From NCBI GenBank assembly GCA_963691705.1, contig OY829542.1, positions 46,001,105 to 46,065,104 on the forward strand: 64,000 nt of DNA, in the 5' to 3' direction. The first letter of the stretch is position 1, and each line of letters starts with the position of its first letter. A program made the translations under genes and the position numbers. Positions 1-11,738 of this stretch are shown here, piece after piece. A model generated the notes under the pieces. The model saw only the letters and a program-made list of their open reading frames with translations, was not told the origin of the DNA and did not search any database. The DNA comes from Viola odorata (lineage: Eukaryota > Streptophyta > Magnoliopsida > Malpighiales > Violaceae).

Positions 1-369
1 TAACGACCCCAAGGATAAGACTTTCCCACGATTTGCAGCCGTAAGCAGTCCTCACCTGATATTAGTGTTTGCGCTCACGCTCTGAAACAAGGCTAAGTGT
101 TTTACACTCATAAAGATGCAACTAACATGACACATAATTTACAGTTCGCAATGTCAATCCGAGTGAATAGACTTCGAATGAAGATGCGCATGCATGGGCA
201 TTCTAATAATCGATGGGACTTTTACGGAAAAGAATGAAAGGACGTGAAATGTCTGGAAAGGGGTTTGTTTTGGAAAAGATTGCTTTGCTTGGGAGTTGGA
301 AGGCTTTTGATGATTGATGCTTTGCTGATTGGCCCTGATGAGGGCGGGGTGTGCGATCTCTTTCGCTTT

Positions 370-700
370 TTGCTGGGGATGCTAGCTTGACAGAGTGCGT
401 GAGCTCTGGGATCCTTGCTGGCGGTGCTTTCCCTGTGGCCAGGGGCCCTTTTCTTGAGTCTTCATTGGGGAGCGTCGTCGTTGTTCCTTTTGTGACTCAC
501 TACTTGAGTTAGCCTAGGGCCCCTTTTTCTTCTCGGGTTCTTACTAGGGATGCTTGCTTTGAGGGTCCTCGAGTTGGCCTCGAGCCTTTTTGCTTGACTT
601 CACTGGGGAAGGTTGCTTCGAGATTTCTCGAGTGGGCCTTGGGCCTTTCTACTCGAGTTCACTGGGGAAAGTTTTCTTCGAGGTTTTCTTGAATTGAGTT
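370..700. repeat. Diverged tandem repeat of about 60-77 bp units in the retrotransposon 3' region
   Basis: Successive units share an anchor of the form T(C/T)A(C/T)TGGGGA, at about 462, 541 (variant), 600 and 659, followed by a stretch rich in CTCGAG and GGGCC(T)TT. Spacings are about 77, 60 and 59 bp. The last two units are the most alike. Confidence 0.55.
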
Positions 701-1740
701 GTCCCCGGGCTGTGATTGCTTTGGCTCTTCGATTGTTTGTATTCTTCGAAGGTCTCTGAGCATTTTCTTTCTTTTCTTTTCTTTTCCCTTTTTTCCCTCT
801 CTCTTTTTTTTATTTTTTTTTATTTTTTATATCCCTCCCCTTTTTGATTTGATTTGAAATGCAACAGAGCAGAGCAAGCACAACCTTCATCTTGATCTTT
901 TCCCCTTCTGTCTTGAGGCCTCGGCCTTCGTCGTTGCTGCTTCTTCGGTGATGGTCCTTAGCGATCTCCTAGTGACCTTTTCTGTCTCCTTCATCGTGCT
1001 CTTAGACTCGACGTGCTTTTACTTCCGGCTGGCAATTTTAGCTGAAACTGCTCTTTGGCTCCCGGGGTATGAGTGATATTGACGGTTTGGGGGAGTGATG
1101 ACATATATGGTGGAAAGAGGAAAAAAACAAAAAAAGTGGAGAAAATCGTAAAAGTCCCATGTCACTTTATAGCTATCCCATGTCTAATGGCGCATGTACC
1201 CTGGATATTATGCGAACTCAACTAGCACCTAGTCAGGCTCTTACACTCATGAAGGATAAGGCACGATGGCTCAAAGATGCTTACCGGGATTTTTCTATGA
1301 TTGCTTACGTCGGAGCAAACCGCGGATATAAGAGCAAACAGGTAATATCATGCATGGCACGTAATTTGGATAGATGCTGGAGTTAACAGAGGGATTAAAT
1401 ATTCCTAACCTACGCGATGTATGAAAATGCTTATGAGAGTAGTATGCTTTTGTTTGAGCCGGGCTAAAGAGGGATTTTTGATTGATTTTTGATTTTTGAC
1501 TGATTGGTGGTTCGATTGCTAGAGGGTTTGATTGCTAGACGTTTGATTGCTAGATGGTTTGATTGCTGGATGTTTTGATTGCTAGATGTGGGGGATGACT
1601 TATTTGCAAGGGTCTAACGAGAATCTAAGGTTGCCCCCCCAGTGGGCCAGACGACTGTACTCGACTTAAAGCTAACAAAGCGAGCAAGAATGAAAGCAAA
1701 TTTAAATAAAGGGAAAAGAAAGAGGGACTCCCCTGAACTG

Positions 1741-2138
1741 TGCAGCGGGGCTGCAAGGGCGTCTTCCACAAGCTCCACGCGGATGACAGCGAGATGCTTC
1801 CAGTCCCTGTGAGGTGCAAAGGGGACAACAAAAAGGGAAATTATTTTGAAAACGAAAATGAGATAAGTTTAGGGACTCTCCCTTCCTTTAACTCGGCCTT
1901 TCGAGGGTGCCTATGACGTGGTCCCAGCTCCGGAACGCCTTGCTTAGATGCGTTGATTGGTTTCTTTTTTAGCTGCTCCGCGGGAACCGCCGATCCAGGT
2001 CGTAGTAAGGACGAGATCCGCATTCTGTTTATTTGCTTGTCGGTCTTGCTGGACCTTCGCTGATTGGCTTCGTGATTGCTCGAGGATAAAGGGGATAACC
2101 CTCTATCCCCGTGATGTGCAGCGGGGCTGCAAGGGCGT
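1741..2138. repeat. Two copies of a 22-bp hairpin-forming repeat, 376 bp apart
   Basis: Positions 1741-1762 and 2117-2138 are identical. Each starts with the inverted repeat TGCAGC-GGG-GCTGCA, a six-base-pair stem with a three-base loop, followed by AGGGCGT. The flanks differ. Confidence 0.7.
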
Positions 2139-3067
2139 ATGCTTACCGTTCTTCTGCAGGCAACAAATGGGGGTGACCCAGTCCCTGAAAAAGATATGGC
2201 AAGCACAAATGAGGAGTAAATGCAAGACAATTTTTAGCAAAAGTAATGTGATTGATAAGTTTTAAGCTCTCCCTTTTGGACGGGCAATCCGTGGGTCACT
2301 GAGTGTGACTTGTATCGGATGTTGGTTGACGATGGCTTTGTTGTTAGGTGCTTTGTCGTAGCTCTTGCCTTGGCGTAGGTGACACTCGTAGCCTGGCTGT
2401 CCCTCAATTAAAGGATTGATCTTCCCCGTGTTGATCATGGTGCGGAGGTTGGGAAACCGCTTGAACAAGACCGCATTGAGTATGTTGACGGTAGTTCTAG
2501 GAGGACAGCTTTTTGTCGTGCTTTTTTCAGGAGTCGTTGCTAGCATTTCGATGGCTTGACCGGCATGGGATGGGCACTGTGACTTTGGTCCAGCATTCAG
2601 TCCTTTGAGACTGGTTGTTTGCGATGCCGGCTGTGCTGGTAGTACTGCGAGGAAAAGAAATTTCACTTTAGAGGGTGATGTTTTGTCTTAAAATCTTTCC
2701 TGATTCGCTCTTGAAGGTGGCCCGCTGCGGCAATTCAACAGCTCCTACGAGCGGAACTCTCTGGTTTTATCGTGACGACGATTTGAGGCGTGAGACCTTA
2801 CGTCCCTACAAAACTGAAGAGTGATTAGTGGCGTTAGTCTAAGTGGCGCGTCTTGCGTCCCGAGCTACTCCTGGGGAGCCATCTATGCCATGCCTCCTTT
2901 TGTCCTCTCACAAATTTTAAGAAAAAGAAAGGGGGCAACAAATTTTTAAAATAACGAGCATCTCCTGAAAAAAACTTGTTTTATTAATTTCAGGACAAAT
3001 GTTTGTGCTAGATTGTCATGATAAAACTCTATGTCTTTGGCTGACCGGACACTCTGTCCACGATGCT

Positions 3068-4413
3068 TCAGGTGAAGTATCTCTTGACTGCATCAACATT
3101 TGCCGGTCTCGGGAGATCGTCTCCATCCATGTTGGTTAGCATTAGGGCACCCCCTGAGAATGCACTTTTGACCAGATACGGGCCCTCGTACCTTGGGGCC
3201 CACTTTCCTTGACTGGCCTCCTAATGAGGGAGAATTTTCTTCAGCACTAAATCCCCAGCCTCGAATTTGCGAGGTCGTACTTTCTTGTTATAAGCGTTGG
3301 CCATTCTTTGCTGATATAATTGCGCATGGCAGATAGCGGCCAAGCGCTTTTCGGGAAGGAGGTTCAGCTGCTCGTACCTCACTCTTGCCCAATCTGATTC
3401 TTCTACTTCAGACTCTGCCAGGATTCTAAGAGAAGGGATTTCTACCTCGAGGGGAATTACGGCTTCCATGCCGTAAACTAATGAGTAGGGAGTTGCCCTT
3501 ATGGATGTACGGGTTGCTATCCGGTAAGCATGCAGTGCGAAGGGAAGCATGCATGCCAATCTTTGTGAGTGATTACCATCTTTTGGATGATCCTTTTCAG
3601 GTTCTTGTTTGCTGCTTCGACTGCGCCATTCATCTTTGGTCGATATGGTGACGAGTTCCGGTGCTTCACCTTCCAACGTTGGCAAAGATCGTCGATCATT
3701 TTTCCGTTGAGATTGGTGTCGTTATCCGTGATGATGGTCTCTGGGACCCCGTAACGGCAAATGATATTTCTCTCAATGAATCGCATGGTCATTTTCTAAG
3801 TGATGCTGGAGTAAGAGGCGGCCTCTACCCATTTGGTGAAGTAGTCGATTGCTACGAGGATGAAGCGATGGCCATTAGAGGCTGTTGGATGAATTTGGCC
3901 GATGATGTCGATTCCCCACATCGCGAAAGGCCAAGGCGATGTCATGCTGAAGAGAGGGGCTGGAGGGACATGGAGATGGTCCGCGTAGATTTGACATTTG
4001 TGGCACTTCCGGAAGTAGCTGATGCAATCTCGTTCGATGGTGAGCCAAAAATACCCTTGCCTCATTATTTGTCTGGCCATCATATGCCCACTTGCGTGTG
4101 TGGAACAGACCCCTTCGTGGATCTCTGCTATGATTCTCTTTGCCTCGGCCATGGTGACGCAGCGAAGCAAAGCTCCATCAGCTCTCCTTTTATATAGAAC
4201 CTCGCCGTCGAGGTAGAAGTTTAGTGCTAAGCACTGGAGGGTCTTTTTGCTAACCCGGCTTGCCCCCGGTGGGTACTCCCGGTTTCTGATGAACTGTACT
4301 AAGTCGTAGAACCACGGCTTGCCGTCAGGTTCCTCTTCTAAGGCGACACAACATGCCGGAGTTTCCTTTACTTCCACTCTCAATGGTTGAAACATTACTC
4401 CGCATTCTAACTT
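3068..4413 (-). pseudogene. Retrotransposon integrase, broken by two in-frame stops and a frameshift
   Basis: The N-terminal zinc-binding part is visible with its histidines and a CHKC pair, then the catalytic core with its three acidic positions: the Asp of GIDIIG, the Asp of ITDN, and the Glu of the GAVEAANK segment. The C-terminal part contains the typical ATPYSLVYG stretch. Breaks seen: an in-frame TAG at 3798-3796 just before the KMTMRF segment, loss of reading frame near 3548-3556 between the DWH and MLPFALH segments, and an in-frame TAG at 3223-3221. The reading frame then runs to a TGA at 3070-3068. The protein would insert element cDNA into chromosomes; this copy cannot be made whole. 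Confidence 0.85.
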
Positions 4414-4797
4414 AAACATTGAGGCCAACGTGGCTAATGCGTCTGCGAAGCGGTTCTTTTCTCTGTCGACTTGGTCGAATTCGGTTTCCTCGAATTCCCG
4501 TGTGAGTTGGGTGAGTAGCCTTTGATAAGGGATGAGCTTGGAATCCCGTGTCTGCCATAGATCCTGGGCTTGATAGATGACGAGTACTGAATCGCCGAAG
4601 ATTCGGAGCTTCTTTACTTTTAAGTCGATGGCTGCTGTCAGGCCGCTGGTGCATGCCTCATACTCGGCGACGTTATTGGTGCATGGGAAGTTCAATTTGC
4701 ATGCTATGGGGAATTGACGGCCATCTGGGGCTATGACCACGACTCCCACTCCCTTGCCCGAGAGGTTCACCGCACCGTCGAAGAACATGGTCCACTA
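4414..4797 (-). pseudogene. Second RNase H-like domain (Tat lineage) of the polyprotein
   Basis: The segment begins with the WTMFFDGA motif and continues with NNVAEYEA, FGDS and FADALA, which supply the acidic positions of an RNase H fold. Tat elements carry this extra RNase H between the normal RT-linked RNase H and integrase. It is in the same frame as the preceding RT segment but separated from it by an in-frame TAG at 4797-4795, so the polyprotein is interrupted here. Confidence 0.8.
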
Positions 4798-6499
4798 ATC
4801 GTCTTCTCGGAGATCTTCTGTGATCTCATCTTCAATCATTATGATGTCCTCATCGGGGAAGTCGAAGCTCAACGACTCATACTCGTCCGAGGCATGATCA
4901 GCTAAGTGATCGGCGAGGGCGCTTGCTTTAACCGCTTTCCAAGTCACATAGATGATCTCGTGCTCAGCTAATAAGACTTGCCATCTACAAATGCGACTTG
5001 ACAGGTACGGCTTTTCGAAGATGTATTTCAAGGGATCCATGCGAGAGATTAGCCAAGTCGTGTAATACAACATGTACTGCCGGAGCCTTCGGGCGCACCA
5101 TGCTAGGGCGCAACAAGTTCGTTCCAACATAGAGTAACGCATCTCACATTCGTTGAATTTTTTGCTGAGGTAATAGATGGCTTGTTCACGCCTTCCGGAC
5201 TCGTCGTGCTGTCCCAAAACGCAACCCATGGCGCTAGCCGTGACTGTCATGTACATGAGCAAGGGACGTCCTGGCGTCGGAGGAACTAGTACCGGTGGGT
5301 TTTGCAGATATGTCTTGATTTTCTCAAAGGCTTCCTGGCAGTCTTCATCCCATTCTGCATCTTCGTGCTTCCTTAGCATTTTGAACATCGGCTCGCAAGT
5401 AAGCGTTAACTGGCTGATAAAGCGAGCGATGTAGTTGATGCGTCCTAAGAAGCTTCGCACTTCTGTTTCGGTGCTGGGAGCGGGCAGCTCTTGAATTGCT
5501 TTTATCTTATCAGGATTCACTTCTATGCCTTTGTTGCTGACGATGAATCCCAACAACTTCCCGGAAGTCACTCCGAAGGTACACTTAGCTGGGTTTAGCC
5601 GTAGCCGAAATTGCCTCAACCTTTCGAACACCTTTCTCAGGATGTCTACATGATCTTGCGTGCCGTGAGATTTGGCTATCATGTCGTCGACATATATTTC
5701 CAATTCTTTATGCATCATGTCATGGAAAAGGGTGACGGCAGCACGTTGGTACGTGGCTCCTGCATTTTTTAATCTGAAGGGCATCACTTTGTAGCAGAAG
5801 GTTCCCCAGGGCGTGATGAAGGTCGTCTTTTCACTGTCCTCGGGTGCCATCTTGATCTGATTGTACCCCGAGAATCCGTCCATGAAAGAGAACATGTCAT
5901 TTCTGGCGGCACTATCTACCAAGATGTCGATATGGGGAAGAGGGAAGTCATCCTTAGGGCTAGCTCGATTGAGATCCCGAAAATCCATGCACATGCGAAC
6001 CTTCCCATCTTTCTTAAGCACTGGTACTATGTTGGCGATCCATTCTGGGTACTCAGCAACTCTCAATAAACCCGCGTCTAGTTGCTTGGTAACTTCTTCT
6101 TTGATTTTCAGAAGGATGTCTGGATGCATCCTCCGAAGTTTTTGCTTGACAGGCTTAAACTCAGGTTTTAACGGAATACGATGCTCAACTATCCCAGGAT
6201 CAAGACCTGGCATGTCGGACCATGCGAATACATCGGAGTAGTCCTTGAGGAGAGAAATCAACCTTTCTCTCTGAGTCGTATCCAGGGTAGTTCCGATCTT
6301 GACCAGTTTTTGATTCTCGTTGCTTGCCCCCAATTTTACTTCGTCCAATTCCTCCCGATGAGGGGTTATTTCCTTTTCTGAACTTTCTAGTAAATGGGCC
6401 AGTTCGTCGGAGACTTCGGCCTTGTCTTCGGTCGTAGCGATGATTTCTTCGCCAGTAAGGACATAGGTTTTATCAAGACAATCCGAACCAACACTCATC
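4798..6499 (-). CDS. Reverse transcriptase and RNase H of the Tat/Ogre element
   Basis: This is one uninterrupted reading frame. It carries the gypsy RT blocks in order: a VKQKLRRM entry segment, CMDFRDLN, FSFMDGFSGYNQI, the catalytic YVDD box, and LGFIVSNKGI, then the RT-linked RNase H with the YLSKKF and YSMLE segments. The first acidic position of that RNase H looks altered: the usual FD-V is replaced by TVTAS. The true start is probably not a free ATG; the preferred model joins this frame to protease by a 152-bp intron (6651-6500), so the segment begins at 6499. Confidence 0.88.
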
Positions 6500-6651
6500 C
6501 TGAAATTAAAAGTGCGAAAAAAAAAGAGATGCGTAAAATGAAAATTTGCATATATATTGATTTTTAACAAAAGGGAACAGGAGTCCCTACAAAAATGTTT
6601 TCGTAAGAAAACGGGTCAAAAACATATATATTTTTCAAAATGAGAAATTAC
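6500..6651 (-). other. Putative intron between protease and RT
   Basis: On the minus strand a donor CTCC|GTAATT lies at 6652/6651 and an acceptor TTTCAG|GATGAG at 6500/6499, with a T-rich stretch before the acceptor. Removing these 152 bases deletes an in-frame TAA (6650-6648) and keeps the reading frame from the protease tail into RT. Ogre elements are known to carry an intron at this place. No transcript evidence is available here. Confidence 0.55.
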
Positions 6652-8433
6652 GGAGAGACATCCGGAAGCATGGTGATGGTCCAGTTGCCCACAGACTCCC
6701 CTGACTTCTTAACGAAAATGAATGAACCAGGCGACGATCCTTCTTCTCCTAGAGTGCAGATACGGAGGTCTGATGCCCTGATTGGATTTTCATTGATGGT
6801 TTCAGCGGCGAAGGGGAACGTGGTTCTGATATAGGGAATCGGCATTTTGCCCTCTGGCGCAGAACGTCCAAATAGCTTAGCCAGCTATTTTTCTTTCTTT
6901 TCTTGGGCAATCCTGGTGAAATCGGCCTTGCTGGGTTGGTATCCTAACCCAAATCGGTCTCCGAAGCTCTTCGGAGGCGCCCAGCCTTTTGATCCCTGTA
7001 ACTCGGCCCCGAGCCATTTTCCTAATTGGAAGCTTCCCTCTAATGTTGACTTAGCGGTTGTTTCGGCTAACCCAGATTTTGAGGCTTCGCAAACGGGGGA
7101 TCCCTCCTCGCTCCAATCCGCGTTGACGATTTCAAAGGCTTGGAAGGAACTCTCCAAGGTTTTGGCAGTTTCGATGTAAGGCACGGATGCATGCTTGGCC
7201 AAGATCGAGGCCTCTTCTGCCTTTATTGTGACAAGGGCATTGTCCTTGACGTATTTGAGGCACTGATGCAGGGAAGAGGGGACGGCTCCCGCTGAATGGA
7301 TCCAAGGCCGTCCTAGAAGCATGCTGTAAGCGGGTTGGATTTCTATGATCTGGAATGTCAAACTCAATGTTCCCGATGATCTATCGAGTGGTGCCATCGA
7401 AAGCCCTAGCCATCATTCCGCTAGGTCTCATGAGAGAGTAATCGACCGGCAGTTGTTCGAGGACATGCCTGGGCATGACATTAAGTGTGGACCCATTGTC
7501 GATTAGGGCCTTTGCTATGACGTGTCCCTTACATTCCACCTTGATGTATAGGGCCTTGTTGTGATCTCTTCCCGAGGGGTCGATCTCTCCTTCCGAGAAG
7601 GAAATACTGCTTAAGGCTTGAATTCTTCCGATGAGGTTTTCCACTCCTTCCGTGGTGATATCCTTGGTCACGAAGGCGTGCTTCAAGACTTTCAAGAGAG
7701 CTTGGCGATGTGGCTCTGAAGTAAGGATCAGCTCCATGATGGAGATGCGAGCTGGGGTTTTCTTTAGCTGTTCGATGATGCTGAACTCACTCTGTTTCAT
7801 GATCTTGAGGAACTCGGATGTCTCGTCCTCGGTTACAGGCTTGCTCAAGCCTTGCGTCTCTTCTACCGTCTCTTCGTGGATCACAGGGTCTTTCCCTTTG
7901 GCTTGTCGTTGCTTTTCTACTTCCTCCGAGATGTAACATCTTCCGGTGCGGGTCATGCCCCCGATATGAGAGGCTTCGCCGATGGTGAGTGCTGTTGGTG
8001 TGACAGCAGGAGGGGTGGTGACCACCGTGTATCCGTAGTTGAATGAGACCGCGTGTAAGTCTTGGCTGGGAGTATTCACAGCTAATGTGAACACTACTTT
8101 GCGAGGGGTAGGGGCTGCATCCCCTGTTTGGGCCACGTATTTGAAGGAATACGGTGCTGGAGGATTATCCTCGATGACGTTGATTGCTCCTTGGGTTTTT
8201 CCTTTAGTCTGAATGATCCCAAATATTGTGAGTTGCTTGACTTTTTGCTGAAAAAGTCTGCAATCCTGGATGTCATGCTTGCTTTCCCCTTGGTAGAATA
8301 GGCATTGGGCCTGACTATTCCCCGGGAATGGTAGATATGCGTTGTTAGCTAATGCGAAGAACAATTCTTCATTGGGTACTTCCCCTATCGACAGGTGAGA
8401 AATGTCAATTCCAATGGAAGAAATGTCGCTCAT
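6652..8433 (-). pseudogene. Aspartic protease region with upstream knuckle-like module, frame-broken
   Basis: The frame from 8433 carries a knuckle-like module (residues QCLFYQG, then HDIQDC), a linker, and the retroviral-type protease core with the ALIDNGST active-site motif near 7490-7510. It ends at an in-frame TAG (7383-7381) after RAFDGTTR. The protease C-terminal half (PAYSMLLGRPWIHSAGA) lies in another frame from about 7340 downward, so at least one stop and one frameshift or deletion separate the halves. The last part (6845-6652) runs to the putative splice donor. The enzyme would cut the polyprotein; this copy is inactive. Confidence 0.75.
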
Positions 8434-9500
8434 CCCAGGATTTGGTGCGGTAGAGGACTGGTTGTCATATCAGGACCCCTTGTTAAACCTTTGGACGAGA
8501 TTCGTCCTTCTTTGGTTAGGTGCTCGACCTTCTCTCTAAAGTCGTAACAGTTTTCCAAGGAGTGCCCTCGGGTTCCGGCGTCATATTCGTAGCTAACCTT
8601 TGGATCATACCAGCTAGGGTAAGGAAGGGATTGAGGCGAGAGTGGGGATGGTGTAATCTGCCCGTCTGCCAAGAGGCTTGCATAGATCTCTTTCAAAGGA
8701 AACGGAGGAAGCGACCATGTCGGTGAAGAGTATGACTCGGAGTCTGAGGATTCCCAAGAGGGTAGTAAGGGCACTGTGCTAGAATATGAGGGTGGTGCCG
8801 AATACCTGACGAGGTAGTCGAACTTCCCGGAAGGTTGGCCCAAGGTGTCAATCTCGCGGTCGCCTTCATCGCGGCGCGGAGAACCGCTTGTACGATGAAG
8901 TCGATCCTTTCTTCTGGATGATTTGGAGTGGGGTTCCATTGGGGTTTGGAAATCCGTCTCCGATCGTGTTGATGGATCCTTCCCTGGGGGTCGCTTTCTG
9001 GGTTTGTATCACTCCGAGACTCGAGAGTTGTCTCACTTTTCCTGCGAACAACTCGCAACCTTGGATCTTATGACCGTCGCTTCCCTTGCAGTACATGCAG
9101 TGACTTGGATTGCTCTCCGCGTATGGCACATATCCCTCTCGAGCTAAGGCCTGAAAAAGTTGTTCTTGTGGCCAACTCGATGCTGAAGAGAGACGGTCGT
9201 TGCTTTCTCCTGCCGAGATGGCATTCACCCCTCCCTTTCCTCGGGAATGATTGGGGAGAGGGTTGGTGGATGTGTTGGGTCCTTTTGCCAATCCTTCGAA
9301 AGATATCCATCCACTTTTGATTAAGTGATGGACTTTTGCCTTGAATGCGAAGCAATTTTCCAGCGTGATATTCGCACCTTGCGTTGAGATCATACCACTT
9401 TAGGTAAGGAGGCAATTGAGGCTGAGCAGGGACCGGTACGATCTGTCCGGCCGCCAGGAGATGTTTGTAGATTTCCCCCGCGGGAAGAGGGAAAGGAGGT
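8150..9500 (-). repeat. Internal tandem duplication of a gag-tail module with knuckle-like motifs
   Basis: Two diverged copies of the same protein module follow each other: copy 1 about 9500-8960, copy 2 about 8715-8150. Each contains in order: a PPFPL..EIY..LLA.GQI segment, a WYD....EYHAG-type half knuckle with ENC.F..KV, a long linker, a second knuckle (HCMYCKG..GHKIQGC in copy 1, QCLFYQG..HDIQDC in copy 2), and an IN.I.D..P tail. The copies are in different frames because of frameshifts near 9380 and 8870-8940. Confidence 0.7.
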
Positions 9501-10951
9501 AGAGGTTCTCGGTTCCACCGATTGTTGGTCGTGTTTTGGTTATTTGGGTCTTTTGGCGGGTTATATGGCTTGGGTTGCATAGGATGTGATGTTTGTACTG
9601 GAGGTGGTGGGAAATGTGTAGGATTTTGAGGCAGGATATTAGCAATTGGTGGTGAAGTAAAAGGAAAGGAGGTGGGTTGATATAGTGATGGCGGATGATA
9701 TAGTGGTGGCAATAAATAAGGCGGTGGTGGTGGAAACGACTGCCCCTGATTAGCTTGGGGAGCGACAAATCCGACGTCCCTTTTCATGACTGATGCTTTC
9801 TTTGGTACAGACTCTGGTGTTGGATGCGTGATTCGTCCAGACTTAATCCCTTGCTCGACTCTTTCGGCAATTAGGACCATGTCGGAGAAGCTGTTTGAGG
9901 GGTTCGAGATCAGGTAAGTGTAGTAGGGAGCTTTGAAGGTGTGCAAGAAAATCGACAAGAGTTCCTTGTCGCTTAAGGGTGGAGAGATTCTTGAAGCCAA
10001 CTCTCTCCATCTCTGAGCATAGGTCTTCACGGACTTGCCAATTTTCTTTTCCAGATTTTGCAGGTCGGTGCGGTCAGGAGCCACCTCCATGTTGAATTTA
10101 TATTGTCGGTAGAAGGCATCGGACAGGTCTCTCCACGTCCTGATCCTGGCTCTGTCCAGCCCCATATACCAAGTTAGGGTGTGCTTGGTCAAGCTTTCTC
10201 GGAATAGATGGATCAACAACGGTTCGTTGTGGATCATCTCTGCCATCTTGTTGCAATATGCTCTAAGGTGGGTCTTTGGGCACTCTACCCCCGTATACTT
10301 TTCAAAGTCGGGGATCTTGTACTTCGGAGGTATGACGATCCCGGGGACCATGCACATATCGGCGGGACCTGTGGGATCGAACAGATCGGCCCCTTCGATT
10401 GCTCTGAGTCTTTCCTCGAGAAGATTCAGTCTGTCACTTTTTGGTGGCTCGGCCCCGATGGGGTTAGAATCGAAGGGTAGCATTGGTTCTGAGGAGAACT
10501 GGGGTTGTATTGGGTTGAAAGTGAGGAGCTGAGTTCCCACAGGTCCGGGAACCGTGCTTGGGGGAATAGGAGGGAGATACAGGTTCTCTTGGTGGGCCTG
10601 GCTCTTACTGTGGTTCACAGCAGGGTTGATTGAAAGGTGCTGAAGCGACGGGGAGATCTCTTCACCCGCCTTAACTGTAGGATTTGCAGTGGTGGGTACA
10701 GTGAAGGGATTATCCCATCTCCAATGGCCCGGGGGGCCAGAAAGTGGTGGGAGTACGGAAGGTCCTGCGACGGTGAGCGAAGAGGGAGGTCCTTTTGTTT
10801 GAGGGAGATCAAAACCTGGTGGCACTTCGGTGACAGCTTCATCTCTTTCCTTTTCGGCCCTGGTGGCTCTTTCTGTAGTGATCCTAACTTGCTCCTCTAA
10901 CTCTGCGATTCTAGCCATTAGTGCTTCATCGGTCTTGGCCGGTTCAATCAT
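8866..10951 (-). pseudogene. gag polyprotein of the Tat/Ogre element
   Basis: The ATG at 10951 starts a reading frame of about 520 residues before the first break. It has a short coiled-coil segment (LEEQVRITTERATRAEKERD), a proline-rich linker, the retrotransposon gag core (TWYMGLDRARIRTWRDLSDAFYRQ neighbourhood and SVKTYAQRWRELA), then a very proline-rich region. After the WYDLNARCEYHAG segment the correct continuation (ANITLENCFAFK) moves to another frame near 9380, so the tail is broken. Gag packages the element RNA into particles. I judge the start reliable because the ATG opens directly into the conserved coiled-coil. Confidence 0.8.
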
Positions 10952-11738
10952 TTTTCATTTTTGAAATCTAGTTAGGGGGAGCCTGTGCGGAGTAGCTTGC
11001 TTCCGAGGAGCTATCGTGAACCTGAAAAAGGGAAAAACACATAAAAGAGTAAATACAAGTGAGGATATACAGGTGATATGCAATCCCGAGGCCTCCACGT
11101 TGCTCATTCATTTTCCGGCCACACTTTCACTTGATATTTTCAGGGCGGTCGGAGAGGCGAGGAATCCCAGTGGTTGACAAGATATGAAGGAAGCCTTTAT
11201 ACATTCCAACGATATGAAGCAAATCTGAGATGCTAACGGCGAAACCCAAACCAGCAGGGGCAACCAATGCCGCCATGCTAGGAAGATCTCTTTTACGCTA
11301 TACTTTTGACGATGTAAGGCCTAATGCCTGGTAAACTCAACCGAGGGGAGAGACAACAATTTTTATGAACTTGGAGTTTTTTTTGTGATAAACTAGGAAG
11401 ACATGGCTATGAGTGAGTGATACTCGGATGTTTGGAATACTTGTTCTGATTTTTCGGAATTTCGGTGAGACGATTGTGTTTTATCCCGGAGGGATTTTCT
11501 CTGTTTGTTTTGCGATGTTTTTTTTTTTCTTGGGTTTGTATTGGAGGGATGGTTGATATGGAAATGATGAGGTGATTTAATAAATATCCGAAAGAGTACT
11601 ACTTTATTAAAAGTGTTTACAAAATATGGTAAACTTGCCAACTTCCTAAATTCATCAAAAATGGCTAAGATAGATGAAATCAGGGGTCCTAGTTAAAAAG
11701 AAAAGATTTGCCGATATCCGAGCCTTTCCCTGAAGGTG
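10952..11738 (-). other. Spacer between ORF1 and gag of the Tat/Ogre element
   Basis: No ORF in this stretch resembles a known domain. It is ordinary-composition DNA within the element, between the ORF1 stop at 11739 and the gag ATG at 10951, and in related elements corresponds to the untranslated leader of gag. Confidence 0.5.

Larger units (their letters stand above)
1..3067 (-). other. 3' untranslated region of the Tat/Ogre element
   Basis: This stretch follows the integrase stop at 3070-3068 and has no convincing coding region. It holds a diverged tandem array (about 370-700), a pyrimidine-rich tract at 764-845 (purine-rich on the element's sense strand), and two copies of a 22-bp hairpin-bearing repeat near 1741 and 2117. 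A 75-codon plus-strand ORF at 1159-1386 has no feature I recognise. Long, fast-evolving 3' regions with tandem repeats are known for the Tat lineage. A polypurine tract directly next to an LTR end is not visible, which agrees with the 3' LTR being off the window. Confidence 0.7.

Noticed and set aside
597..613. GACTTCACTGGGGA resembles the element's own primer-binding site
   Set aside because: It is in the opposite orientation to the true site at 13983-14002 and is part of the diverged tandem repeat. It has no LTR end beside it.
3569..8046. Plus-strand ORFs of 60-178 codons across the pol region
   Set aside because: They are antisense to clear RT, integrase and protease frames and have no motifs of their own.
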